Part shown: in pieces, positions 17,558 through 27,628 of the stretch
Numbering within the stretch: position 1 is the stretch's first letter
Layout of the letters: each line of letters starts with the position of its first letter
Source of the DNA: Actinokineospora baliensis
Lineage (GTDB): Bacteria; Actinomycetota; Actinomycetes; Mycobacteriales; Pseudonocardiaceae
Assembly (NCBI RefSeq): GCF_016907695.1
Contig: NZ_JAFBCK010000001.1
Span: forward strand, 3,031,001 to 3,095,000
DNA: 64,000 bases
Direction of reading: 5' to 3'
Notes under the pieces: generated by a model
Told to the model about the DNA's origin: nothing
Database searches by the model: none
The model's input: the letters and a program-made list of their open reading frames with translations, nothing else
Made by a program: the position numbers and the translations under genes

Positions 17558-18433
17558 GTGGACCCGCGCACGCTGTGGCAGTGCTTCGAGCCCTACCACG
17601 CCGTCACCTACTTCACCCCGGAGTCGATCGCCGAGACCGACGCGCTGGGCTGCAAGGGCCGGTGGATGGGCTACTTCGGGATGCGCGCCGCCCCGCTCGG
17701 CGCCGCGCCCGCGTGGCTGGTGACCAGCCTGTTCTACAACTTCCACCCGTCGCGGGTCGAGCGGGCGTTGCCCGAGGCGTGGTCGGTCGCCGCCCCGGCG
17801 GAGTTCCTCGCGGCCCGGCTGCGCGGTGTCGACGGCGCCCTGCGCCGGATGCTGGGCGACGACCTCGACGGTCCGGACGTGGCCGAGGCCGCGGACCTGG
17901 CCAGGGCGCTGCTGGAGTGGATCCCGACCGCGGGTCGCGCGTTGGGGGCCGCCAACGCCGCCCTGCCGCTGCCCGAGCGGCCGCACCTCGCGCTGTGGCA
18001 GGTCTGCACCGCGCTGCGCGAGTCCAGGGGGGACGGACACGTGGCCGCGTTGGTGACCGCCGGGCTCGACCCGATCGAGGCGCTCGTCGCGTTCGCCGCC
18101 GACCGTGGACTCACCGACGAGTACATGAAGACGGCCCGCAACGTGCCCGTCGAGGAGTGGACCGCCGCCGAGGAACGGCTGCTGGCGCGCGACATGCTCG
18201 CCGCGCCCGGGGTGCTGACCGAGTCGGGTGCGGGGCTGCGCGAGCTGGTCGAGGACCTCACCGACGACGCCGCCGCGGCGCCGTGGCAGCAGCTGGGGGA
18301 GCAGGGCACGGCCCGCTTCGTCGAGCTGCTCGCGCCGCTGTCGCTGCGCATCACCAGGCAGAACGGCGCGATGCGGGTCAACCCGATGGGACTGGCACCG
18401 GAGGGTCTGCTCGCCGAGCTCGCCCGGGGGTGA
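17558..18433 (+). CDS. SCO6745/SalK-like conserved actinobacterial protein
   Basis: A 291-residue soluble protein, starting at GTG 17558. 'RTLWQCFEPYHAVTYFTPES', 'GYFGMRAAPLGAAPAWLVTSLFYNFHPSRVERALPEAW' and 'LPLPERPHLALWQVCTALRESRGDGHVAALVTAGLDP' are the conserved blocks of the SCO6745 family, of which SalK (salinomycin cluster) is a member. The C-terminal part resembles a winged helix. Function unknown. It directly precedes the thioredoxin-like gene. Confidence 0.85.
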   Translation: MDPRTLWQCFEPYHAVTYFTPESIAETDALGCKGRWMGYFGMRAAPLGAAPAWLVTSLFYNFHPSRVERALPEAWSVAAPAEFLAARLRGVDGALRRMLGDDLDGPDVAEAADLARALLEWIPTAGRALGAANAALPLPERPHLALWQVCTALRESRGDGHVAALVTAGLDPIEALVAFAADRGLTDEYMKTARNVPVEEWTAAEERLLARDMLAAPGVLTESGAGLRELVEDLTDDAAAAPWQQLGEQGTARFVELLAPLSLRITRQNGAMRVNPMGLAPEGLLAELARG

Positions 18434-18477
18434 CCGGCGGGCGGACGCCGTCGCGGAGCTCATGCCAGGATGTCAAG

Positions 18478-19446
18478 GTGACCAGGCCAGATCCACGCCA
18501 GACCGCCGCGCTGTCGGCCGCCCTGTCCAGGGCCGTAGACCTGTCCGCCATCAAGGCCCGCGCGGACGCCGCGAACACGCCCCAACCCGCCCCCGGGCGG
18601 CCGCCGAGCGCCCAGCCGGGTGCCGCCGCGTCCGTCGTCGACGTCACCGAGGCCAACTTCGAGGCCGAGGTCGTCGAGCGCTCCACCCAGGTGCCGGTCG
18701 TCGTGGCCCTGGTCGCGGGCTGGTCGGCGCAGTCGACGCAGCTGCTGACCACCCTGGAGAAGCTCGCCGCCGAGGACAACGGCTCCTGGCAGCTGGCCAG
18801 GGTGGACGTCGAGACCAGCCCCCGGGTCGCCCAGCTCTTCGGCGTCCAAGCCGTGCCGATGGTCATCGCCATCGCCGCCCGCCAGCCCGTGGACGCCTTC
18901 AACGACGTCCCGCCGCCGGACCGGGTCCGCCAGTGGATCGACTCCATCCTCGACGCCCTGCGCGACCGGCTCCCCGGCATCCGCGCCGCCGAGGCCGCCG
19001 CCCCGGCCGCGGCCGAGGACACCGCCCCCGAGCCGGAGGACGAGCGCTTCGTCGCCGCCGAGACCGCCCTCAACCTGGGCGACTTCGCGGGCGCCGAGGT
19101 CGCCTACCAGTCGATCCTGGACGCGGAGCCGGGCAACACCGAGGCCCGCGCGGCGCTCGCCCAGGTCACGTTCCTGGCCAGGGCCCAGGCCACGGACCCC
19201 TCGGTGATCGTCCGCGCCGACATCTCCCCGGACGACGTGGACGCGCAGATGTCCGCGGCGGACCTGGAGCTGGCGGGCCAGCAGGTCGAGCAGGCCTTCA
19301 CCCGCCTCATCAACGCCGTCCGCCGCAGCGCAGGCCCCGACCGCGACAAGGCCCGCACCCACCTGGTGTCCCTATTCGACCTCTTCGCCCCGGACGACCC
19401 ACGCGTCGTGAAGGCCCGGCGCGACCTGGCCAGCGCCCTGTTCTAG
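18478..19446 (+). CDS. thioredoxin-fold TPR protein (CnoX/YbbN-like)
   Basis: A 322-residue protein from GTG 18478. After a disordered N-terminus of about 55 residues comes a thioredoxin domain ('VVDVTEANFEAEVVERSTQVPVVV' onward, 'LFGVQAVPMVIAI' with the cis-Pro loop), then a TPR-like C-terminal half ('AETALNLGDFAGAEVAYQSILDAEPGNTEARAALAQV'). The usual CxxC active site is replaced by 'WSAQST', so it cannot be a dithiol reductase; a chaperone or holdase role as in CnoX is plausible. From memory it is the counterpart of M. tuberculosis Rv1324, between fadA4 and glgB there as here. Confidence 0.88.
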   Translation: MTRPDPRQTAALSAALSRAVDLSAIKARADAANTPQPAPGRPPSAQPGAAASVVDVTEANFEAEVVERSTQVPVVVALVAGWSAQSTQLLTTLEKLAAEDNGSWQLARVDVETSPRVAQLFGVQAVPMVIAIAARQPVDAFNDVPPPDRVRQWIDSILDALRDRLPGIRAAEAAAPAAAEDTAPEPEDERFVAAETALNLGDFAGAEVAYQSILDAEPGNTEARAALAQVTFLARAQATDPSVIVRADISPDDVDAQMSAADLELAGQQVEQAFTRLINAVRRSAGPDRDKARTHLVSLFDLFAPDDPRVVKARRDLASALF

Positions 19447-19461
19447 ACCACCGTGTTGCCG

Positions 19462-19497
19462 TGGCCGCGTGGAGTCCCTCCGCGCGGCCATTTCTTT
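19462..19497 (+). terminator. intrinsic terminator after the thioredoxin-like gene
   Basis: Stem TGGCCGCG (19462-19469) with CGCGGCCA (19483-19490), loop 13, immediately followed by TTTCTTT. This is one of the few hairpins here with a real T-tract. Confidence 0.75.
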
Positions 19498-19531
19498 GCC
19501 CTGTCGTCAGCGTTGAAGATCAACTGAAGTG

Positions 19532-19603
19532 AGCGCCCCCGATGTCCAGGCTATCGGGGACACCGGGGGAGCGGGGGGTGGCGAGTGGCCCCTGTGGACA
19601 GTT
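19532..19603. repeat. degenerate solo copy of the DnaA-box repeat
   Basis: GCCCCCGATGTCCAGGCTAT near 19534 resembles the GCAGCCCCCGAATCCAGCCT end of the repeat family seen at 38.6 kb. About 50 bases later CCTGTGGACAG (one mismatch from the DnaA-box complement TGTGGACAA) appears, with the same order and spacing as the other copies. Confidence 0.5.
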
Positions 19604-19626
19604 GGGGGCGTTGTGGATGGCTGGGC

Positions 19627-21114
19627 TCAGCTGAATTGGTTGGCGCAGCCCTTGTCGCCCTCGAAGTAGCCGATGCGGAAGGCCTCGACCCTGGCGAAGC
19701 CGGAGGGCACCTGCTTGCCAGCCACGTCCGCGGCGATCAAGCTGTTGTCCTGCAACAGTTCCGCCACGGCCTCGTCCAGGTCGCCGACGGCCAGGCGCAG
19801 TTTGCTCTCGTTCGCCCCGCCCTCCAGGTCGGTGAACTTGGCCCAGGCGCCCGTCAGGCACGCCGTCCGCAGGCCGGTCTTGTCGCCCTCCAGGGGTGCG
19901 CCGACCGACTTTTGGATCGACAGGGTGTACCGCGACGCGATCTCGGCGAAGGCGGCGAAGTCGCCGATCCCGGCCCCGGACACGCCGGGCTCCTGCCCGC
20001 GCTTGGGCGGCGTGGCGATCTTCTCCATCGCGTCCGGGTCGATGGCCACCACGTTCTCGTCCGCGCAGTAGGACACCGGCGGGGTGGACTGGCCCTTCTT
20101 GCAGTCGGCGCCGTCGTAGGTGATGGCGGGCGGGTTCGCGCCGGTGCGGCGGAACGCCTCGTCGAGGCTGGCCTTGAGCAGGTCCTGGACCTTCTTGTTG
20201 TCGAACTCCACGTCGCCGTTGCGGGAGTTCTCCATCTCCGTCTCGCCGCGCTCCTTCTCGGCGATGCGGGTGTTGATCTCGTCCTGGTTCATCCGCGCGC
20301 ACCGCGTCGGGCCCTCGGAGAACCCGGCCTGGAAGGCGAACACCCGGTCGAAGGCCAGGCCGTGCGCGCCCTGCTTGCTCGCCGAGAGCCCGGCGGGGTC
20401 GCGGATGAAGAACATCGTCGCCAGCACGTGGTTGAGGCCCTTGCCGGTGTTGACGTCGAAGTGCTTGGCCTTGCCCTCGGCCACCCAGCGGAAGAAGCCG
20501 CCCGCGTAGCAGTCGGCCTGCTGCTCCTTGATGATCGTCGGCGTCGCCTGGCTGATGTTGCTCTTGGTGCCCAGGCGGAACTGCACGGCGTGGCCCATCT
20601 CGTGGGCGAGCACCGCCACCACCGACATCGGCCCGAACTGCTTGTTGAGCATCGGCAGCAGCACGCCCCTGTCCCAGGCCACGCTGTCGTCTGCGTTGCA
20701 GTAGAAGGCGTTCACCAGGTCCGCGGTGCTCTGGCCACACAGCTTGATGGCCTTGCCCTTGGAGTCGTAGGACGCCAGCCGCTTGATCGGTTCGAACTTC
20801 TGGCCGTCGAAGTCGGCGGGCATCCGCTCGGACCAGTAGTCGTAGATGTCCGACAGCGCGTTGACCGCCAGCCGGTCCATCTCGCCGCCGTCGGCGTTCT
20901 CCACCGCCAGGGTCGCGTCCGCGACGCCCTTCTTGGGACCGGTCGGGCCGTCGTTGTTGACCGGGATCCCGGCCGCCGTGCCCGCGTCGATGTCGCCGAC
21001 CCCGCGGGGTCTGCCCTCGATCGGCTGCCCGGCGCACCCGCCGAGCTGCACGAGAAGTACCGCCGCCACCGCCAAGGCAGCCGCGACCCGCGCCCGCGCA
21101 CCCAGAACCCGCAC
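19627..21114 (-). CDS. putative zinc-metallopeptidase lipoprotein, paralogue 1
   Basis: About 495 residues. I prefer the GTG at 21114 ([16 protein letters not shown]) because it gives a clean lipoprotein signal ending 'LVQLGGC' and has AGGGG just upstream; the frame extends to 21171. The catalytic-type motif 'VVAVLAHEMGHAVQFR' (HExxH) is followed by 'QQADCYAGGFFRW', the usual third-ligand region of the neutral zinc metallopeptidase (YpfJ/DUF4344-like) group. 'FYCNADDSVAWDRGVLLPML' and two 'GAHGLAFDRVFAFQAGF'-type segments recur in its neighbour. Expected to be anchored on the outer face of the membrane. Target unknown. Confidence 0.87.
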   Translation of the reverse strand: MRVLGARARVAAALAVAAVLLVQLGGCAGQPIEGRPRGVGDIDAGTAAGIPVNNDGPTGPKKGVADATLAVENADGGEMDRLAVNALSDIYDYWSERMPADFDGQKFEPIKRLASYDSKGKAIKLCGQSTADLVNAFYCNADDSVAWDRGVLLPMLNKQFGPMSVVAVLAHEMGHAVQFRLGTKSNISQATPTIIKEQQADCYAGGFFRWVAEGKAKHFDVNTGKGLNHVLATMFFIRDPAGLSASKQGAHGLAFDRVFAFQAGFSEGPTRCARMNQDEINTRIAEKERGETEMENSRNGDVEFDNKKVQDLLKASLDEAFRRTGANPPAITYDGADCKKGQSTPPVSYCADENVVAIDPDAMEKIATPPKRGQEPGVSGAGIGDFAAFAEIASRYTLSIQKSVGAPLEGDKTGLRTACLTGAWAKFTDLEGGANESKLRLAVGDLDEAVAELLQDNSLIAADVAGKQVPSGFARVEAFRIGYFEGDKGCANQFS

Positions 21115-21197
21115 CGCAACCCCTACCCAGCCGTCGTTCCCGATCTCCGGGAGAGGGTAGCCCGCGACCACCGCGCCACGGGTGGGTTCGCGCTAAG

Positions 21198-22595
21198 TCA
21201 CGAAAGGCCGCATTGTTGAACACCCTCCGTGAACCCCTGGCGGAATGCGCGGACCCGGTCGAAGCCCGCGACCGGCGCGGCCCCCTTGATGTCGCGGGCG
21301 GCGTAGTCGTAGTCCAGCAGCACCTGCACGGCCTCGTCGAGATCACCGGGCGAGAGCCGCCGGGACACGAACAGCGCTCGGGTGAACAGCCCCGACAGGC
21401 ACACCGCGGACCGCTGCGTGTCCGCGCCCTCCAGCGGCTTGCCCGCCGCCGCGAGCGCGGCGAGGGCGTAGCGGCTGGCGATCAGCGTGCCGGTCGCGTA
21501 GTCACCGATGTCGGCGTGCAGCTCCGGCAGCTCCTTGCGCACGTCGATGCGCACCGTCTTGTCGCCGGGGCAGTACGCGACCGGGCCCTGCTTGCCGTTC
21601 TCGCAGTCGGGGGCGCCCTGCGACTCGACCACCTTGGGCGCGGTCCACTGCTTGCCGACCGTGGGCAGCAGCTCCCCGTAGAACGGGTCCAGGGTCAGCG
21701 TGATCGACTCGACGATGTCGGCGAAGGTCAGGTTGCCGCCGCGCTCCTGGTCACCGGCGTCGAGGAAGCCGCTCAGGGTGAACACCCGGTTGTCGACGGT
21801 CATCTTCGAGCACGTCTGGGCGCCCTGCTCGTAGCCGTCCTGGAACGCCGACACCCGGTCGAAGGCGTCCCCGTGCGCGCCCCGGTCCTGCGCCTCGGTG
21901 CCGATCGGGTCGCGGAAGCTGATCAGCGACTCCAGCGCCTGGTCCAGCCGCTCCTTGGCGATCGTCAGGTGCTCGGCCTTGCCGTCGGCCACCCACCGCA
22001 CGAACGACCCGGCGTAGCAGTCGGCCATCGCCTCGATCAGGATCGTCGGGTACCGGCTCGGGTCGGCCTTGCGCTCGGCGGCGCCGCTGCCGGTGCGGTC
22101 CTGCACCGCGTGGCCCATCTCGTGCGCCAGCACCAGCATCACCGCCGCCTCGCCGAAGCGGTCCCGCAGCACCGGCAGCAGCGCCGCCCTGTCCCACGCG
22201 ATGATGTCGGCGTCCGGGCAGTAGAACGCGTTGCCCTCCACGTCGGTCGGCTTGTTCGCGCACGGCGGCGCCTTGCTCTGCGCGTCGGCGGTGTCCACCG
22301 AGTAGAACCCGCCCTTGAGCGGCTCGTACGCCTTCTGGAACACCACCGGGAACGTCTGCGCCCAGTACGCCTGCACGTCGGTGACCACCGTGGCCGCCAA
22401 CCGGTCGATCTCCCCGCCGTCGGTGTTGCGCACGAACCCCGGGTCGACCCCGGTGCCCTCCTCGCCCTTGGACACGACCCCCTGGCTGACCGCCTGCCCT
22501 GGGACGGTCGTGGTGCAGGCCAGCAGCGCGAACACCGCCATCAAGGCGGGCAGCAGCCGCACAAGATCCCGTCCGTTACGCGTGCGCACGCCCAC
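21198..22595 (-). CDS. putative zinc-metallopeptidase lipoprotein, paralogue 2
   Basis: A 465-residue tandem paralogue of the preceding gene, with signal and lipobox 'LMAVFALLAC'. It shares 'NTDGGEIDRLA', 'FYCPDADIIAWDRAALLPVL', HExxH in 'VLAHEMGHAVQDR', 'EAMADCYAGSFVRWVADGKAEHL' and 'GAHGDAFDRVSAFQDGYEQGA'. Start GTG 22595; 83 bp separate the two genes, which probably arose by duplication. The spacing of HExxH and the downstream E/D region fits an active gluzincin/metzincin-like peptidase, but activity is inferred. It lies downstream of the ParA/AlbA_2 pair in the same direction, with a 12-bp gap. Confidence 0.88.
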   Translation of the reverse strand: MGVRTRNGRDLVRLLPALMAVFALLACTTTVPGQAVSQGVVSKGEEGTGVDPGFVRNTDGGEIDRLAATVVTDVQAYWAQTFPVVFQKAYEPLKGGFYSVDTADAQSKAPPCANKPTDVEGNAFYCPDADIIAWDRAALLPVLRDRFGEAAVMLVLAHEMGHAVQDRTGSGAAERKADPSRYPTILIEAMADCYAGSFVRWVADGKAEHLTIAKERLDQALESLISFRDPIGTEAQDRGAHGDAFDRVSAFQDGYEQGAQTCSKMTVDNRVFTLSGFLDAGDQERGGNLTFADIVESITLTLDPFYGELLPTVGKQWTAPKVVESQGAPDCENGKQGPVAYCPGDKTVRIDVRKELPELHADIGDYATGTLIASRYALAALAAAGKPLEGADTQRSAVCLSGLFTRALFVSRRLSPGDLDEAVQVLLDYDYAARDIKGAAPVAGFDRVRAFRQGFTEGVQQCGLS

Positions 22596-22607
22596 CAGTC
22601 TGCCTGC

Positions 22608-23621
22608 TCAGGTGCTGCGGGGTTCGACGGCTTCGGAGATCCGTTCCATGATGCGTTCGGCCATTACCGCGAAGTCGCCGTGCGCGTCCCGAGCCGCTTG
22701 GAGGTGACCGCCGTAGGCGCCGTCGGCGTGGCTCAGGAAGAAGATCGGCTTGCGTGCCTCCTGCGCCAGCGGGACCAGACTCCGGTAGTGCTTGAGCTGC
22801 CCCAGGCAGAAGGGGTCCGCGTCGATGGCGGGCGCGGGCGAGTGGTCCTGGGAGCCGAGCACCGAGGTCCGGAAGACGTCCGGGATCTGCTGGATCCAGC
22901 GCTGGTACGCCTTGACCGGTCGGTTGAGGCGGACGCCGTGCTGGAGGACGACGTAGCCGAGCGCGTCCATCCTGCCCTGCGGCAACGCGATACGCCCTGG
23001 TAGATCGATCGCCAGGCGTTGGCGCCAGCCGGTGCGCCACTTCTGCAGGGCGGGACCGAGGTTGCGCAGCCCCTGCATGCTGAACAGGTCGGGGGCGACC
23101 GGGATCACGACGAAGTCCGACGCCACCAGCGCGGCCCGGTTGATCGCGCCGAGACTCGGTCCGACGTCGACCAGGACGTACTCCGCCGCGTGCTGGCTCG
23201 CCGCGCTCTGCAGGACCGACCAGAACGCGGAGATGATCCGGAACGCCCGCGGATCGCCGTCGAGGCATTTGGGCCAGCTCGCGCTCAGGTCGTCCTCGAA
23301 CGCGGATAGCTCCAGGTCGCCCGCGAGCAGGGCGAGCCGGTCGTCCCCGGTCGTGGTGAGGGTGCTCGACCCGAGTCCGCCCTCGCCCTCCTGGAACGGC
23401 CGGATCGTCCCCCACACGGTGCGCCCCGGTCCGGCGCCTGACCACAGCCGCTCGATCTCCTCCTCGGTGAGGAACGCGGTGGTGAGGTTGGCCTGCGGGT
23501 CGAGGTCGGCGACCACGACCCGGTGGCCGAGGTCGGCCAGCATCCACGCGATGTGGTAGACCAAAGAGGTCTTCCCGACGCCGCCCTTGTTGTTGAAGAA
23601 CGTGATCACCGGCGCGCTCAT
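22608..23621 (-). CDS. ParA/MinD-type ATPase
   Basis: A 337-residue P-loop ATPase: deviant Walker A 'FFNNKGGVGKTSLVYHIAW', 'VVVADLDPQANLTTAFL' and Walker B-like 'YVLVDVGPSLGAINRAALVASD'. It is longer than a segregation ParA, with an insert after residue 60 ('TEEEIERLWSGAGPGRTVWG') and a C-terminal helical region. There is no parB and no parS-like site nearby. Its start codon overlaps the stop of the AlbA_2 protein gene (ATGA), so the two are translated together. This suggests a two-component ATPase system rather than chromosome partition. Confidence 0.88.
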   Translation of the reverse strand: MSAPVITFFNNKGGVGKTSLVYHIAWMLADLGHRVVVADLDPQANLTTAFLTEEEIERLWSGAGPGRTVWGTIRPFQEGEGGLGSSTLTTTGDDRLALLAGDLELSAFEDDLSASWPKCLDGDPRAFRIISAFWSVLQSAASQHAAEYVLVDVGPSLGAINRAALVASDFVVIPVAPDLFSMQGLRNLGPALQKWRTGWRQRLAIDLPGRIALPQGRMDALGYVVLQHGVRLNRPVKAYQRWIQQIPDVFRTSVLGSQDHSPAPAIDADPFCLGQLKHYRSLVPLAQEARKPIFFLSHADGAYGGHLQAARDAHGDFAVMAERIMERISEAVEPRST

Positions 23622-24808
23622 GATCTGCTCCTGATGGTCACCGCGACGTGCGATTCCGTCGGCTCGAACTCGGGTGGTGGGTTCCCGTTGTCGGCGAGCC
23701 CCTTGCGGGTGATCGGGATCCCCGCGCCGAAGCGCTGCACGTAGCCCAGGCCGTGCATCATCTCGGCCAGCGTGGGGTTGCGGTAGTCGGTGATGCCGCT
23801 GCCGAAGCTCGCGGTGGTCACGACCCCGAACGGTCCACCAGGGCTGACGACCTCGATCCGGTCGAGGTACCAGGTGAGTCGGACGGGCGAATTGGTGTGC
23901 TCATACGTCCGGTGCATGACCGCGTTGCGGACGACCTGTTGGAGCGCGGCGACGGGGTAGTCGGGCGTCTTGGACTCCAGCGGTCCACCGGTGATGTCGA
24001 CCGCCACCCTGATGTTGATCCTGAGCAGCTCGTCGAGCGTGCGCAGCAGCGCCGGGAGCGGTCCGTCGAGGCGTTTCTCGTCGACGATCGGGTCCGCGAG
24101 GCTGTCCCCGGCGACCCTGAGGAACTGGATGTAGGCACCTGGTAGGAAGCGGAGGGGGTCCTTGCCCACGGTCAGCAAGCCCGCCGTCGTCGGAATGCCG
24201 TCGGCAGTGGTCAGTCGAAGTGCCGCCAATCGCTGTTCGGTGGAGCGGCCGTTCGCCGCCAGCACCGCGGCGGGCACCAAGGATGGGACGAGGGTGTCGC
24301 TGAACAGTCCGCGATCGAGGTCAGCCAGCGTGGCTTCCTGCTGTGGGCGGGCGTCGAACGGCAGGTCGAGCGAGCGGCGACGTTCGTTGAGCCTGCGCTC
24401 GTCGTCCCCGTTGGCCAGGCCCCTGCGGGGGCCGACCCTGACCCAGATCTGGCCCTTGTACCGGACCGGCGGGGTGTTGCTCGGCTGGACCTCCACCACC
24501 GCGAGTTCCTGACCGTGCAGCACCACTTTCCGCACGGTCATCGACGGCGGGGGGAGGAGGTTGCCCTGGTCCCGGTGCGCGGCGAGGTTCTGCAAGAGCT
24601 GGTCGGTGATCGCCAGTCCTGCGGGTCTTCCGTCGTCCTTGACCCCCAAGAACAGCACTCCGGGCAACCGGTGGTCTGGCAGGTCGTTGGCGAACGCGCA
24701 GATCGCCTGGCCGATCTTGTCCGCGGCCTGGGCGGACTCCTTGCGTTCCACTCGATCCGACTCCATGTCGGCGAGCAGGTCCTCAAGCTCCGGATCGGAC
24801 AGCGGCAT
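23618..24808 (-). CDS. AlbA_2 domain / GHKL-ATPase-like protein (Schlafen-AlbA type)
   Basis: 396 residues. Residues 15-150 form an AlbA_2 nucleic-acid-binding domain: 'ESDRVERKESAQAADKIGQAICAFANDLPDHRLPGVLFLGVKDDGRPAGL', later 'RYKGQIWVRVGPRRGLAN'. Residues 270-396 form a HATPase_c_4/RecG-C-like domain: 'ALQQVVRNAVMHRTYEHTNSPVRLTWYLDRIEVVSPGGPFG', then 'NPTLAEMMHGLGYVQRFGAGI'. Such proteins are often called putative transcriptional regulators or occur in phage-defence contexts. First gene of the operon with the ParA-type ATPase. Three ACTTGC repeats at exact 10-bp spacing lie just upstream (24829-24854). Confidence 0.88.
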   Translation of the reverse strand: MPLSDPELEDLLADMESDRVERKESAQAADKIGQAICAFANDLPDHRLPGVLFLGVKDDGRPAGLAITDQLLQNLAAHRDQGNLLPPPSMTVRKVVLHGQELAVVEVQPSNTPPVRYKGQIWVRVGPRRGLANGDDERRLNERRRSLDLPFDARPQQEATLADLDRGLFSDTLVPSLVPAAVLAANGRSTEQRLAALRLTTADGIPTTAGLLTVGKDPLRFLPGAYIQFLRVAGDSLADPIVDEKRLDGPLPALLRTLDELLRINIRVAVDITGGPLESKTPDYPVAALQQVVRNAVMHRTYEHTNSPVRLTWYLDRIEVVSPGGPFGVVTTASFGSGITDYRNPTLAEMMHGLGYVQRFGAGIPITRKGLADNGNPPPEFEPTESHVAVTIRSRS

Positions 24809-24828
24809 GACGCGATCCTACGGTCAGC

Positions 24829-24854
24829 ACTTGCACAAACTTGCCGCAACTTGC
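24829..24854. promoter_or_regulatory. three helically phased ACTTGC direct repeats
   Basis: ACTTGC at 24829-24834, 24839-24844 and 24849-24854; the last two are parts of a perfect tandem 10-mer (AACTTGCCGC). They lie 21-46 bases upstream of the AlbA_2/ParA operon start, where an autoregulator or loader would bind. One helical turn of spacing suggests cooperative binding to one DNA face. Confidence 0.55.
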
Positions 24855-24890
24855 CGCTTTCTTCCACACCGACCAAGCCGGGCAGCCGTG

Positions 24891-27077
<2,187 letters not shown>

Positions 27078-27083
27078 GAGGAA

Positions 27084-27521
27084 TCAACCCTGGGATATGT
27101 AGGACTGGAGCTGGTCGCGGTCGGCTTCCAGCTGGCTTATGTGGCTCTTGACGACGTCACCGATGCTGACGATGCCCGCCAGCGCGCCGTCCTCGATCAC
27201 CGGCAGGTGCCGGATCCTGCGCTCGGTCATGGTGGCGGCCAGGCTGTCCACGCTGTCGGTGGGCGCGCAGGTGCTCACCTCGGTGGTCATGATGTCGGCC
27301 ACGGTGGCGTTGAACAGCTCGCCACCGCGGGTCGCCAGCCCGCGTACAACGTCCCGTTCGGACACGATGCCGACCACCCGGTCCCCGTCGAGCACCACCA
27401 GGGCGCCCACGTTGTGCCGGTGCAGCTCGGCTATCAGGCCCTCGACAGTGGTACCCGGGTCGACCGTCGCCACGACGGCCCCGTCGGCACCCTTGCCCCG
27501 CAACACATCCGCGATCCGCAT
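27084..27521 (-). CDS. tandem CBS-domain protein
   Basis: A 145-residue protein with two CBS domains: 'MRIADVLRGKGADGAVVATVDPGTTVEGLIAEL' to 'GIVSERDVVRG', and 'TVADIMTTEVSTCAPTDSVDSLA' to 'GIVSIGDVVKSHISQLEADRDQLQSYISQG'. Such pairs bind AMP/ATP-type nucleotides. Placed 6 bases before glgB, it may sense energy charge for glycogen branching, though no direct link is proven. The 107 bp before it is comparatively A/T-rich and may hold a promoter. Confidence 0.92.
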   Translation of the reverse strand: MRIADVLRGKGADGAVVATVDPGTTVEGLIAELHRHNVGALVVLDGDRVVGIVSERDVVRGLATRGGELFNATVADIMTTEVSTCAPTDSVDSLAATMTERRIRHLPVIEDGALAGIVSIGDVVKSHISQLEADRDQLQSYISQG

Positions 27522-27628
27522 GTCGCCACACCCCGATCCTGAACCGGCGGCACCCCGAGAGCGGGTATTGTCGATCAGGCTAACCATCTTCTGGGTTACC
27601 CGAAACTCGTGCTGCCTAAAAGTCGTAG

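Noticed and set aside
22608..23621. Plasmid or chromosome partition system
   Set aside because: No ParB or parS-like site. The partner is an AlbA_2 ATPase-like protein and the ATPase is longer than a partition ParA.
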